Source of the DNA: Crossaster papposus
Lineage: Eukaryota > Echinodermata > Asteroidea > Velatida > Solasteridae
NCBI GenBank assembly: GCA_037893245.1
Contig: JBAIAA010000025.1
Coordinates: forward strand, 1,054,001-1,118,000
Direction: 5' to 3'
DNA length: 64,000 bases
Shown: piece by piece, positions 22,158-31,764 of the stretch
Layout: the number at the start of each line of letters is the position of its first letter
Position numbering within the stretch: position 1 is the stretch's first letter
Position numbers and translations under genes: made by a program
The notes under the pieces: model-generated
Told to the model about the DNA's origin: nothing
Seen by the model: only the letters and a program-made list of their open reading frames with translations
Database searches by the model: none

Positions 22158-23060
22158 ATGCCATTACCAATGGCCACCCCAGATGATTTGGACACCAGCA
22201 GGCTCCTTAGATGCAAGAAGTGCCCCAAGGTTTTCTTGCAGAAGCGTAGTTTTTATAGGCACATGCAAGATTGCCATGGGCCCCCTAGATATCTGGATTG
22301 CAAGAGATGCGAATTCCAGTCAAAGCGAAGAGATAATCTCCGCAGGCATTACCGGAGGGTTCATGTGGAACACATTGATGACCTCCGAACCGGTACAAGT
22401 GACCGGTTCGTCAGCAGCCACCACATGCAGCCACCACGTGAGGCCCAACGATGGATGGGGGGAAAAGGGAACATCCAAGCTTCTCGCGGACAGAGGGCAC
22501 CGGCCGCAGCCTCTGCGAGCTGTCCACCGGAAGATGTTCTACCTATGGTTCCAAAAGCACAGGAGGCACCTCCTATGGCACCTCCTATGGCACCTCCTCC
22601 TCCTATGGCACCTCCTATGGCACCTCCTCCTCCTATGGCACCTCATGCACCAACTCAGGTCTGGGATGCAACCGACATTCCAGTAGCTGGGGAAGTGGTG
22701 ATCTCACCTGCGGCATCGATGTCCCTCTTTCCGGCAATTGCTGAGGATGCTTCTAATCCCAACCAGGCACCCGGCTCAGCCAACACGACCACCGCTGCAG
22801 TGGCACCAGTCAGCGGTAAGCCCTTGGCCTGGCTCAGGAGCCAGCTTCAAAATCAAAATCTGGAGAGCGAATCTAGCACGAGCGACGAGTCTGAGGACGA
22901 GGAAGCGATCCACAAGAAGAAGACGGCATTCCTCACCATTGCGTTTGACAACGGCCTCACCAAGGTCACCGATGTCGTCTGCAAGGCCACCTTCCGAGCA
23001 GGGAAAAGGGTGACTGAGTGGACCCGCACCAGGACCTACGAAGCTGGAAGCATAATCTAG
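22158..23060 (+). CDS. C2H2 zinc-finger protein in the env position of gypsy-I
   Basis: Intact 300-residue frame. There are two C2H2 fingers with spacing C-x2-C-x12-H-x4-H: Cys19/Cys22/His35/His40 and Cys48/Cys51/His64/His69, the second with a basic RRxNLRRHYRR helix. A Pro/Met/Ala repeat region (PPMAP units from a 12-bp CTCCTATGGCAC repeat at about 22565-22650), a Ser/Glu/Asp-rich acidic patch (SESSTSDESEDEEA) and an unrecognised C-terminal domain of about 45 residues follow. It lies directly after gypsy-I pol on the same strand and is intact while gag and pol are broken. It could be a captured third ORF or a host gene exon. DNA binding is a family-level inference. Confidence 0.75.
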   Translation: MPLPMATPDDLDTSRLLRCKKCPKVFLQKRSFYRHMQDCHGPPRYLDCKRCEFQSKRRDNLRRHYRRVHVEHIDDLRTGTSDRFVSSHHMQPPREAQRWMGGKGNIQASRGQRAPAAASASCPPEDVLPMVPKAQEAPPMAPPMAPPPPMAPPMAPPPPMAPHAPTQVWDATDIPVAGEVVISPAASMSLFPAIAEDASNPNQAPGSANTTTAAVAPVSGKPLAWLRSQLQNQNLESESSTSDESEDEEAIHKKKTAFLTIAFDNGLTKVTDVVCKATFRAGKRVTEWTRTRTYEAGSII

Positions 23061-24154
23061 TGGACCAGTTTTTCTGTTCTGTTTTGAACTTTTCTGAACT
23101 GTTGAATTGTTAAATTGTTGTTAATTGTTGCGGATCCAAATTAGACTCTAGAATGATCTATAAAACAATGGAGTCAATGTTTAAAACTTATGCTAATAGA
23201 AATTAATTGTTCTTTCTTAACTTACCTTTTAATCAATTTGCTTGTTAGATTTCAGCCTATGAGAACGGGGACCGTTCAGACTTCGAGTGGGGCTATGTAG
23301 CGCAAATTGATAAATACTTGACTTACTTCTCGCGGCGATTATCTCCCGATCCCGTTTGCCACTTCGGCGATAGAAAAACTGTGTATTGGGCGCTTTTAGT
23401 TGGTTGCATACTTAGCGCGCAAGCGAAGGCGCATTGTGTTTTTATTCAGGGTACCAGCGTAGCACATCGGTGCGATATTGGGCGGTAGCGCCCAATACCG
23501 CGCTATTGGGCACGATAGCATTTACTGGGCGCGTGTAGCGCAGATTTAGGCGCTGTTGTAGCCCAAACCTCGGCGCGCGTTTCAAAGTTGCTAGGGAAAG
23601 TTGTTTGAGTTGTCACTTCTGGTCACTTGCCGGGAGACTGCTGTTGACTGCACACGCATGTGAAAAAGCTACGCGCTATATCGTGAGTTGACTAAGCCAT
23701 ATCTTTTCATATATCCTTCCAAGCTATAATTTATGTGGGCAAGTCTAGCTTGGGGATTTGGCTCTGTTACAGTTTTCCTCGTGAACTGTGTTTTAGAAGA
23801 ATTTAAGAGTGTGAACGTTAAGGACAAATCTCGGGTCATTTTGTGAGGTTTGCGGACACCACCTGGAGGTCCGACTTTCACCTCCGGAGGTTCACTGTAT
23901 TGTTGATTGGAGGTACATGTACCTCCAGGCCCTAGTGTATACTTAATAAAGATGATGTTCAGTTACATCGGTGTGCTAGTATTTAATTACTTGTCTGTGT
24001 GACTTTAGGGTTTGCCTGCAGGTGGGGATATATTTTCCCCAAACGGACACACCCCCCGGGTTGCTGTGAACCCGCCGTTCATAGGAATTCCCACCGCGTG
24101 CGGAGCCGCTCCCGTGCGCTTCTATAACAAGTTTTGTGGGAGTAAAAACGCCAC
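23061..24154. other. Noncoding 3' region with dense small palindromes
   Basis: No coding signal. Visible structures: a perfect 9-bp stem TATTGGGCG/CGCCCAATA at 23476-23497 in a stretch rich in GGCGC and TAGCGC words (23330-23590); CCTCCGGAGG at 23881-23890; GGAGGTACATGTACCTCC at 23909-23926; an AATAAA at 23945-23950. It could include a gypsy-I or unrelated LTR end, but no second copy was found. Confidence 0.5.
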
Positions 24155-24240
24155 AGTATGAATGATGCCCACTTACATTGTATACACAGTGCGCGGTGTA
24201 AATGTAATACATTTGTGTGGGCAGAGCGCGCGGGCATAAT
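24155..24240 (+). repeat. Dispersed repeat R, copy 2, left part
   Basis: Matches 6491-6597 (lacking a 19-bp piece). The match stops at ATAAT and resumes at 27103 with ATAAC, so a 2.86-kb segment interrupts this copy. Confidence 0.8.
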
Positions 24241-24249
24241 GTGTCTGTG

Positions 24250-24519
24250 TCTTTTTTTACAAATCGCATCGTAACGGCGATTGAACCCTGTGTAGCAATT
24301 CCGATGGTACTTCGCTTCAATGGCGACTAGATCGCCTTCAGCAAGGAGTGCCACGATACGCTCTTCCCCCAGCGCGACTGCCTTGTCATGTATCTGTTGG
24401 GTGAGTTTAACCTTCTGGAAAGAATGGTCTGCTGCATTTGTTTCATCACCACAGAAGATACACAGATTACGATTAACATTTGCATTACCCCGCCGGAGTC
24501 TTTTTCTTACAGGAGGCAA
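24250..24519 (-). pseudogene. Cys-rich ORF fragment with KYHRNCY motif
   Basis: The minus-strand frame from 24519 encodes about 90 residues of real-looking sequence before running into repeat R. It has CIFCG near the start, a Lys/Glu-rich helical middle, then EGDLVAIEAKYHRNCYTGFNRRY. This arrangement (CxxC, then YHxxC) recurs in many uncharacterised invertebrate proteins linked to multicopy loci; the four residues could bind zinc. No function is known to me. The ORF lacks any further domain here. Confidence 0.5.
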
Positions 24520-24818
24520 TCCTTCATTATGACGTTTTTTGCATGTTCAAGTGCTGATGCCCTGTAAAGCTGACGACAAGATTTATGCCAGGATGCATGA
24601 TTCTTCTGCATGGATTCTTCATCTGGAAGTTATACGTCTGGGTGGGGAGCAGCACCCATTGCTCTGAACTGACTTGCGAGCCTGGTGATTTATGTGTAGG
24701 CTCCCTCTCTACGACTGGCGACTGGATTCGCAAGATGACAAACAAGCACTTCCTCAGTTTGCTTTTGGCACAAAATACACAACTGCCATATCCTTACCCC
24801 AGCCATCTCAGAAACAAA

Positions 24819-24922
24819 CTGGAAAGACACCAAGAAAAAACAATATTAAATAACTGCTGTCTGTATGCATAACAATGTTGGATTCGTGTCTATAGAGACG
24901 GGTTACACTGTACAACCTAAAC
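24819..24922. repeat. Inverted repeat arm flanking a LINE, left
   Basis: About 100 bp that is the reverse complement of 26498-26593. Shared blocks include GACACCAAGAAAAA, TGCATAACAATGTTGGATTC and GGTTACACTGTACAACC. The arms enclose the RT-coding segment. Confidence 0.85.
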
Positions 24923-26430
24923 TTCTCCATCTGGACAAGTTTTTAATCAAATTCACAAACATCTGAGTGTAAATTCATTGTACCCACTGTTGCAATCTGC
25001 TTACAGAAAGAATCACAGTACTGAAACAACCCTGTTGAGGGTGAAAAATGATATCTTGATGAAAATGAACTCTCAACATGTTAACTTGCTGGTTTTATTA
25101 GATCTAAGTGCCGCATTTGATACTGTTGACCACAGTATCTTGTTAAATAGACTCCAGTGTAAGTTCGGGATCACAGGTACAGCATTGGACTGGTTTCGCT
25201 CATATTTAAGTGGAAGGAGTCAACGTGTATCGATGGAGGGTATTATATCTGATCAATGTAATCTTAATTGTGGGGTCCGGCAGGGATCTTGCTTGGGACC
25301 ATTGCTTTTTACTTTGTATTCATCTAAATTGTTTGATGTAGTTAAATGTCATCTTCCTAATGTTCACTGCTATGCAGATGATACGCAGTTGTATTTATCT
25401 TTTAAGCCTTGTAGTTCCATTCATCAGGCACAGGCTGTGACTGCCATGGAGAATTGTATCACAGATGTACGGCAGTGGATGTTACAGGATAGACTCATGA
25501 TAAATGATAAAAAAACAGAGTTTATCATCATTGGTAGGCCTACTAGACAACAATAATTATCTAAGCTAACACTTTCTGACCTTACAGTAGGTGATGTCAC
25601 AATTTCCAAAACATGTCACGTACGGAATTTGGGATCCTGGTTCGATTCTCATTTATGTATGGATCAGCATGTCACAAACGTGTTCTGTTGCGTTTTATCA
25701 CATTCATAACATCAGGCGTATACGTAAATAGTTATCAAAGAATGCTTTGGTTGTCTTAGTTCATGCTTTTGTAACCAGCCGGCTTGACTATTGCAATAGT
25801 TTATGTTATGGTCTTCCGAATACACAACTGGCCAAACTGCAAAGAGTTCAGAATGCAGCTGCCAGGCTTGTACATGGGGCATCACGCTGGAATCACATAA
25901 CACCATTACTTCATCAATTGCACTGGTTACCGATTTGTTTCCGTATTCAATTTAAAGTACTACTGCTTACATTCAAAGCTATTCACGGCTTAGCACCTAA
26001 CTATATTACTGATCTGTTAAGTATTAAGACTCATTCTCATTATTCATTGCGGTCAAACACTTCACTACAGCTAGCATACCCACCAGGTAGAATGCTGCAA
26101 ACATTGGGGTGTACAGCTTTTTCCTCTGCAGCACCTCATTTATGGAATCAACTGCCACATGAGATTAAAACATCTCAGTCTCTTTCAATTTTTAAAACTA
26201 AACTAAAAACACACCTTTTTATTGCTGCTTTTAAATAACTTTGTTCTGCTTTGCTGCATTGTACCTGTGTATTTTATTGGATAATTGTGTATTTTAATGG
26301 ATATTTGTGTATTTAATTGATTATTTAGGTACTGGTATTTTAATTTTATTTGTGAATTTTAATTGTATCAGGGTAGTTAGCTTTTTACGACATTGTGTAT
26401 ACAATATAAATTTATTATTATTATTATTAT
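24923..26430 (+). mobile_element. CR1/L2-like non-LTR retrotransposon, 5'-truncated
   Basis: Two frames, 24978-25556 and 25747-26238, carry RT: SAYRKNHSTETTLL, LLDLSAAFDTVDHSILL, GVRQGSCLGPLLF, YADDTQLYLSF. The C-terminal half has SRLDYCNSLCYGL, LQRVQNAAARLV, HWLPICFRIQFKVLLL and APHLWNQLPHEIK. An apparent small deletion or frame loss lies at 25557-25746. The 3' end is a TTA/TAT microsatellite at about 26409-26430, as in CR1/L2 elements. No endonuclease is present. Confidence 0.9.
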
Positions 26431-26493
26431 TATACATTTCAAGTGTTGTATACATTTCAAGTGGTGTATACATTTCAAGTGTTGTATACATTC
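26431..26493. repeat. 18-bp minisatellite after the LINE tail
   Basis: Three to four copies of TACATTTCAAGTGTTGTA, lying between the LINE tail and the right inverted-repeat arm. Confidence 0.8.
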
Positions 26494-26497
26494 TGGT

Positions 26498-26593
26498 TGT
26501 ACAGTGTAACCTGTCTCTGTCCCTTCATGAATCCAACATTGTTATGCATACAGACAGCAGTTATTTAATATTGGTTTTTCTTGGTGTCTTTTC
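26498..26593. repeat. Inverted repeat arm flanking a LINE, right
   Basis: Reverse complement of 24819-24922 with few mismatches. Confidence 0.85.
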
Positions 26594-27102
26594 AGGTTGC
26601 AGTGAAAACCCCATTTCAGCTTCTTAGCCATCCATGATATCTAAAAGTTGGAAAGAGAAAGTGATCAGCATAATGAACGGTTTTCTTCGGTTTGATTTTG
26701 GCAAAAACAGACCATCCTCAGCTCGTTGACATGGCTATAACAAAGAAAAATAGAAAAGGTTCAACAGGAAAGAGATACAAATAACCCATTTGTATCATCA
26801 GATTTTGTATTTATTGTCTCATTGGTGTGAAATACCATATAAGATATATTCCAATCATGTTTATTTTATTTTTAATCAAATTTATGTTCCATAGGACAAA
26901 AGTTATGAGGCGTAAGGCCAAAAATAGCTCGAAATTGGCAGCCATCTTGAATTTTGGCGGCCATTTTATTTATTTTTTCTGAGTGCTTGACACTCGAACC
27001 AAAATTGTTCTATAGACCTTTACCTTCAAATTGGTACTGAAAACAAAACTTTTGCATCAATTTGAAATGAAAAACTAAATATACCCATGTACGGCCCCCC
27101 AC
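26594..27102. other. AT-rich noncoding interval
   Basis: No gene or clear repeat. A small palindrome (ATACAAATAACCCATTTGTAT) lies at about 26773-26793. Confidence 0.5.
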
Positions 27103-27594
27103 TATAACATACAGAGTACTTATACTGGTGATATTTGGGTTGCGGTCTATTTTTATTCGCACAGCACTGAGACAAAGTAATATGTTTATGAACTGTTTTT
27201 AAACTCACAATCATATTGTATGAGTAACAATCTTATTTTGTTTGTGATACTCTTAGATAGCCTAAGCCTCAGCCCGATGTCAATTTGGATCAGTCTGACA
27301 CCTGAACGCAAAGGATTTCTCAGTGTTGGGTGAGAACTTTAAGTCTTACTTTGAAATATACACACGCTTCTTTATTCTTTACTAAGTGACGTGCATGACA
27401 ATAACTGTAACATGAACTTATGTGTAATTATTAGTGCATGGGTATATAAATGTTTACAATAAGATCGATTTAAATCCTGTCATTTCAGGGGTTCTCTTTC
27501 CTATTAATCATTATGGAGGAATAAATATAATCTGGCTACTTATGGACCGTCATCAGTTTCACGGTGGTAAATCTTATTTGATGCAAACTTGCTG
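27103..27594 (+). repeat. Dispersed repeat R, copy 2, right part
   Basis: Continues the match to copy 1 (6593-7068), including the short conserved frame beginning MHGYINVYNKIDLNP. That frame appears in both copies but has no known domain. Confidence 0.8.
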
Positions 27595-27596
27595 TA

Positions 27597-27988
27597 AGCC
27601 AATTCGGTATTCTGATTTATTCCAACTGTGCATGTGCACAACAAGATTCAAAACTTTTTCTCAAGGGATAAACACGGCAGACAAATGCACACAAGGCTAT
27701 GGGGGACGTGGTAAACCAAATCTGCATTATCTGTATTTTCTTGTGAAATCGAAAAGACGATGGGCACTTTGTTCGAACAAAAGTTTGGCCACACAAAACA
27801 CCTGAAAACACCAAAACGTAAAACTAAAAATGTTATTTAGTAACTTTAGAACACGACGATTTCTTTAAATTTGCTGGTACCCGCTATGCTTTTGCGCGCA
27901 ATCGATGAAATGTTTATCCCTTGAGAAAAATTGTTGAATCTTGTTGTGCACATGCGCAGTTAGAATAAATCGGAATACCGAATTGGCT
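27597..27988. mobile_element. MITE with 77-bp terminal inverted repeats
   Basis: The ends AGCCAATTCGGTATTC and its reverse complement define TIRs of about 77 bp with roughly six mismatches. TA dinucleotides flank both ends (27595-27596 and 27989-27990), as expected for Tc1/mariner-type insertion. The 240-bp interior has no coding capacity. Confidence 0.85.
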
Positions 27989-29279
27989 TATTGACTAAGC
28001 TCGTTTATCGATCTACACTTAAACAAGGCCCTACCTAATACCAGAGTGCCCGCAGCAGTTGTATATTCGACTCCTAGTGGTTTAATCAAAACTCTTCCTT
28101 TTTTATTTTTATAGTTACGTTTACATCTATACTATAAAAGATGTTAAATTCGCCAGCTTGTCCCTGGGCGCCGCCATCTTGGAACACAGGGCCGCGCCAT
28201 CTTGGCGCATGGTTGGCGCCATGTTGGCTTTTGGTCGGGCGACTCGTCGCCGCGCGTGTGTGCCGCCGGCATCGGTGCGGCGGGGTGCCGGATCGTTCGC
28301 GACGGGGAATCCCCCGGGGAATCCCCCGGGGAATAAGATTTAAAAAAAAATCGTATTCGTCCGTGGTGAGATTTAAAAGAAACGGACGTTACCGATAAAC
28401 GCGTAATCGCTTTTCGATTGCCTGTCGATGTCTGTGGGCCTTTTTGCGTGAACTATTGCGTTATTTTTGCATTGTCCTTGCTCGGAGTTCGGGCCGAAGC
28501 CTTCCCGAAACCGTACTACCGTAACTCGGTTGCCGAATTGTTGGCTGTTTGCGATTAAGCGGCGGCTACATGCGTTACGCGAAGCCTTCGCAAATTGATT
28601 GTATCCGCCTTGCTTGCGCGGTGGCCGAGTTGGTGCCGAGTTTGTTATTCGCCATTGGGCGGCCCCGTCACGTGTTATTTAAGCTTTATACTCCCTTGGT
28701 TATTGCGGAGTTTGAGCGCCAGCTTCGTTTTCGGCTTCGAATTTCGTGCGCGTCGACCACATTGCAGTCACAGGCTTGGAACGTTAAAAAATGATTTATT
28801 CCTTTCGTGTTGCCTTTTGGGCAAATTTCTTTGCTTCACATTGTCGATACTTAAATATTACAACATTATCTGTCTCAAAACACTCCGAAACATATCGCTA
28901 TTGCCTCAATTTCAACTTTGATCGTGCAAAAAAGTCGCCAAATTGTATGGCGATGGTGGATATGAATATGCAATTTAGAAACGTGACTGCATTACGTCTG
29001 TTGAGGGCGCACTGTCAGACGGCCGGTCTGTTTGTTTTTTTAATCAGGATTTTCACGATGATGTAAACTCAGAAATCCCGAAGTGGTTCGTATTGTTTCC
29101 CGTACGATTCCTGTGGAAAAATCACGAGACGCAGGCAGCATGCAAGCAAAGATGAACTGCCTGTTGAGTATTATTAGTTCGGAAGTCGGGAAGTATTTTT
29201 ACAAAGATTGTTTGTTATTCAGAGTCGATGGTATTCTACAGAGCCCCTAAAGGGACATATGACGAATAAAAATCACCGT

Positions 29280-29430
29280 TACGAAATAATTTGAGTATTT
29301 TATTTCGTGCACTCAAAATAACTTATTTCGTGAGCTCGAAATGTTGTCGTGGCCACGAAATGACTTCGTGCGCTCCAAGAATATCTGTTCGTGAGCTCGA
29401 AATAATTTCGTGCGCTCGAAATACTTTCTA
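29280..29430. repeat. Cluster of TTTCGTG(A/C)GCTCGAAAT palindromic words
   Basis: At least five partial copies of a palindrome-like word built from ATTTCGTG and GCTCGAAAT in 150 bp, some degenerate (for example TGCACTCAAAAT). Confidence 0.7.
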
Positions 29431-29449
29431 GCTGGTACTCTACTCGCTC

Positions 29450-30222
29450 ATGCTAGGAGTCCACTGGGCCAGCGCCAGTTGGTGCCAGTTCGCGCCAAAG
29501 ATTATGTGATTGGCGCGTAGTGGCTCGCTGTGGCGCCGAATTAATGTCCGCTCTGCATGTGTCGCCAAGTGGAATAAACCATATGGCGTGCGCCAAATGC
29601 CACCCAGCTTGCTCCAAAATGTTGCGCCAGTTTGCGCCAGTTCGCGCCATTACACGGCCATTTGATTCCAAAATTCACCCTGTTGGCGCCATTCGCGCCA
29701 ATAGACGGCTACTTTGCGCCACTTGGTGATTAGTTTGTGCCAAAGGTCGCCAAATTGGTTTGAACTTGCCGCCGCTTGGCGCTACTTGCCGATATAAATA
29801 CCGGCCATCGGCTACCTGGGTCAGACCCTCCTCAGCTGCTGTATGAACAACATCTCTACTAAATATTTACAATTTTGATATGTCATTGGCGCAACTTGGC
29901 GCGCGCCATTACATTCCAGTGGATTCCAATAGGCGGATTGTTTGCGCCAAAGGGCGATATGTTCGCGCCATTTGGTGCCACTTTGCGGACACTTGGCGCT
30001 GATTGCTCGATGCAAGTGGCGCGACGAAAATTTCAAACATTTTGAAATTTTCTTGCCGCCACATTCAAATTTGGTGCCGTTATGGGCCACCACGAGCCAG
30101 TTGGGAGGCAGTTTGAGCCACTACACGCCACTAGGCACCTTATTGGCGACACTAGGCGCCACAGCAAATTGCATTGGCGCAAACTGGCACCAACTGGCGC
30201 TGGCCCAGTCGACTCCTAGCAT
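29450..30222. mobile_element. GCGCCA-rich MITE nested in the Helitron
   Basis: TIRs of about 48 bp start ATGCTAGGAGTC and contain GGGCCAGCGCCAGTTGG at both ends. The interior is crowded with GCGCCA/TGGCGC words, about 30 by eye in 770 bp, mostly in contexts such as TTTGCGCCA or ACTTGGCGC. A clear target duplication was not found. No coding capacity. Confidence 0.75.
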
Positions 30223-30305
30223 AAGTTTCGCGATTTGTTTGTCATACAATCCATTATGTTTTTAAGACGTCAACAAGGTGTATCTATAAGTTACGATTTC
30301 ATCCA

Positions 30306-30342
30306 GCTAGCAGGTGCCGCGCGAAGCGCGGCATCCTGCTAG
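30306..30342 (+). other. Helitron 3' terminal hairpin and CTAG
   Basis: GCCGCGC, loop GAA, GCGCGGC at 30316-30332; the stem extends to CTAGCAGG / CCTGCTAG with a single bulged base. CTAG at 30339-30342 is the terminus. The hairpin acts as the rolling-circle termination signal in this family. Confidence 0.85.
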
Positions 30343-31185
30343 TTGTATACAGTTTGCGAGTTAACCTTTATTGTTAATGTTAATTGCATTTACATGTGTT
30401 TGTTTGCGCCAAGTTGTACTTCTGCATTAGTAATGCCTTTGCTTCAAGTTGAGACTTAATATTTGAGACTGAAGTGCAAGGTTGGCTGAGGTTGTTAATT
30501 TATGCAGTACTTAAGGTAAATTAGTATCCTCATTTAGGGAGCCATGTAACTGATGTTAGTTCACACAGTTCTTGGTTATAGCGCCCTCCAGCGACTGGAC
30601 GTTTCCCGCCCGCCAAAACGCACATCAATCGTTGATTCTGAGAAGTCAGTTCCGTCAATTAATTAAAATCCTGTTATTTACAAGCTAAATTCGGAACAAT
30701 GAGGCATGAAGGTATGAATAATTGTTAATTGAAGATTGTCTTTATGTGTTACAGAAATATTAAGCAGTTTTAAATGATTTATGAGGTTAAATTGGGTGCA
30801 ATAAGAAACAAACAAGTGTACATTCTGAATCCAGCACAGCGTTTATTGTACTTGTGCCATTTACATGTTAAATCCGGTGTTTGCTTAGGTGTTTACATGG
30901 CAAGGTTAGGTCAGCTAAATTATGTAACGGTCAAAGTGCAGTTGTTAATTTTGTTTTGTTTGTATTTTGTTTATAGTTTTCACGGAGTGTCTAACTATAC
31001 ATGGGATTGCCTAACTATTCATGGAATGTTTGTACATGGATTGTCCAATTGCACACTCGTGGAGAGAGAATGTACAACAATAAATGAACCCATGACTTTG
31101 CGAAGTTGGCCATTTCAGTGAAGCACGTGTCAGACTATAAATTTAGATTGCGATCTCTGAGTCAGCGACAGTAGTAAACGTATGA
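30343..31185. other. AT-rich noncoding interval
   Basis: No recognisable gene. A 115-residue open frame at 30774-31121 has no family signature and is probably chance. Confidence 0.5.
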
Positions 31186-31252
31186 CGTCATTCTGGGAGA
31201 CGGCGGCACTGCATACATTATATATGCAGTGTCACCGTCTCCCAGAATGACG
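31186..31252. repeat. Compact 67-bp hairpin
   Basis: 30-bp arms (28 of 30 paired) beginning CGTCATTCTGGGAGACGG with a 7-bp loop CATTATA. It has the size and pairing of a small-RNA precursor or a collapsed MITE; nothing else supports either. Confidence 0.8.
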
Positions 31253-31718
31253 GAGATTTGAACTCGCGCTTTTCAGATTTCTGGCTGTGCAGGCGCAGAA
31301 AGAAAATGCCTCTAAAAAACGTTACACAAAGCACTTTCAAACAGCTTATGTCGACCTCTCACACAGTAGCTTAGTGGATAATGGGTTAGGTTATAGATAG
31401 TCGATTGGGGTTCAATTTCGTTCTTTGCTCATTTTTCATCGACTATTATTGGTCTTCAAGTTTATTGTCCGAGTGAGTTTAATTTAGGGGAAAGTAAGGA
31501 TCTTAAAACCTAAGTGTCTTTCACTAAGTGTAGTGTAAATACGCCTAGTTATGATAAGTGCCCGTAAATACGCCGCCGGACAGCTTATACCCAAGCACGA
31601 TATAACAGTGAAACCGAGGGACTCCCCTTAGTCCCCCATACCTAAATTACCTATATACTTTCTAGATTATTGGGACCTAACTCCCCCCCCCCCCTTAACT
31701 ATCACGCCGGGGTCCGCT
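31253..31718. other. Noncoding interval
   Basis: No gene. A poly-C run lies at about 31683-31694. Confidence 0.5.
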
Positions 31719-31764
31719 CGTAAGTCCGACGCCTCATAGGTCCGACGCCTCATTAGTCCGACGT
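31719..31764. repeat. 16-bp minisatellite AAGTCCGACGCCTCAT, left edge
   Basis: Three units (TAAGTCCGACGCCTCA, TAGGTCCGACGCCTCA, TTAGTCCGACG) abut the large palindrome, whose first TIR lacks its outer 16 bases here. Related units occur at 33528-33558, 35083 and 35405-35600. Confidence 0.85.

Larger units (their letters stand above)
28126..30342 (+). mobile_element. Non-autonomous Helitron
   Basis: Starts TCTATACTATAAAAG directly after an A (28125) and ends with a GC-rich hairpin, ten bases, then CTAG directly before a T (30343). The TC start, hairpin plus CTRR end and A/T insertion site are the Helitron hallmarks. No Rep/helicase is encoded, so it would depend on an autonomous relative. It contains TCCCCCGGGGAA direct repeats (about 28308-28335), a stretch of TTTCGTG-GCTCGAAAT palindromes (29280-29430) and a nested MITE (29450-30222). 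Confidence 0.85.

Noticed and set aside
23061..24000. Gypsy-I 3' LTR placed at 23.3-24.0 kb
   Set aside because: The AATAAA and palindromes are suggestive, but no matching sequence was found upstream of gag, so no LTR is called there.
28141..28398. Arg/Pro-rich ORFs near the Helitron 5' end
   Set aside because: GC-rich noncoding Helitron sequence with direct repeats; no domain.
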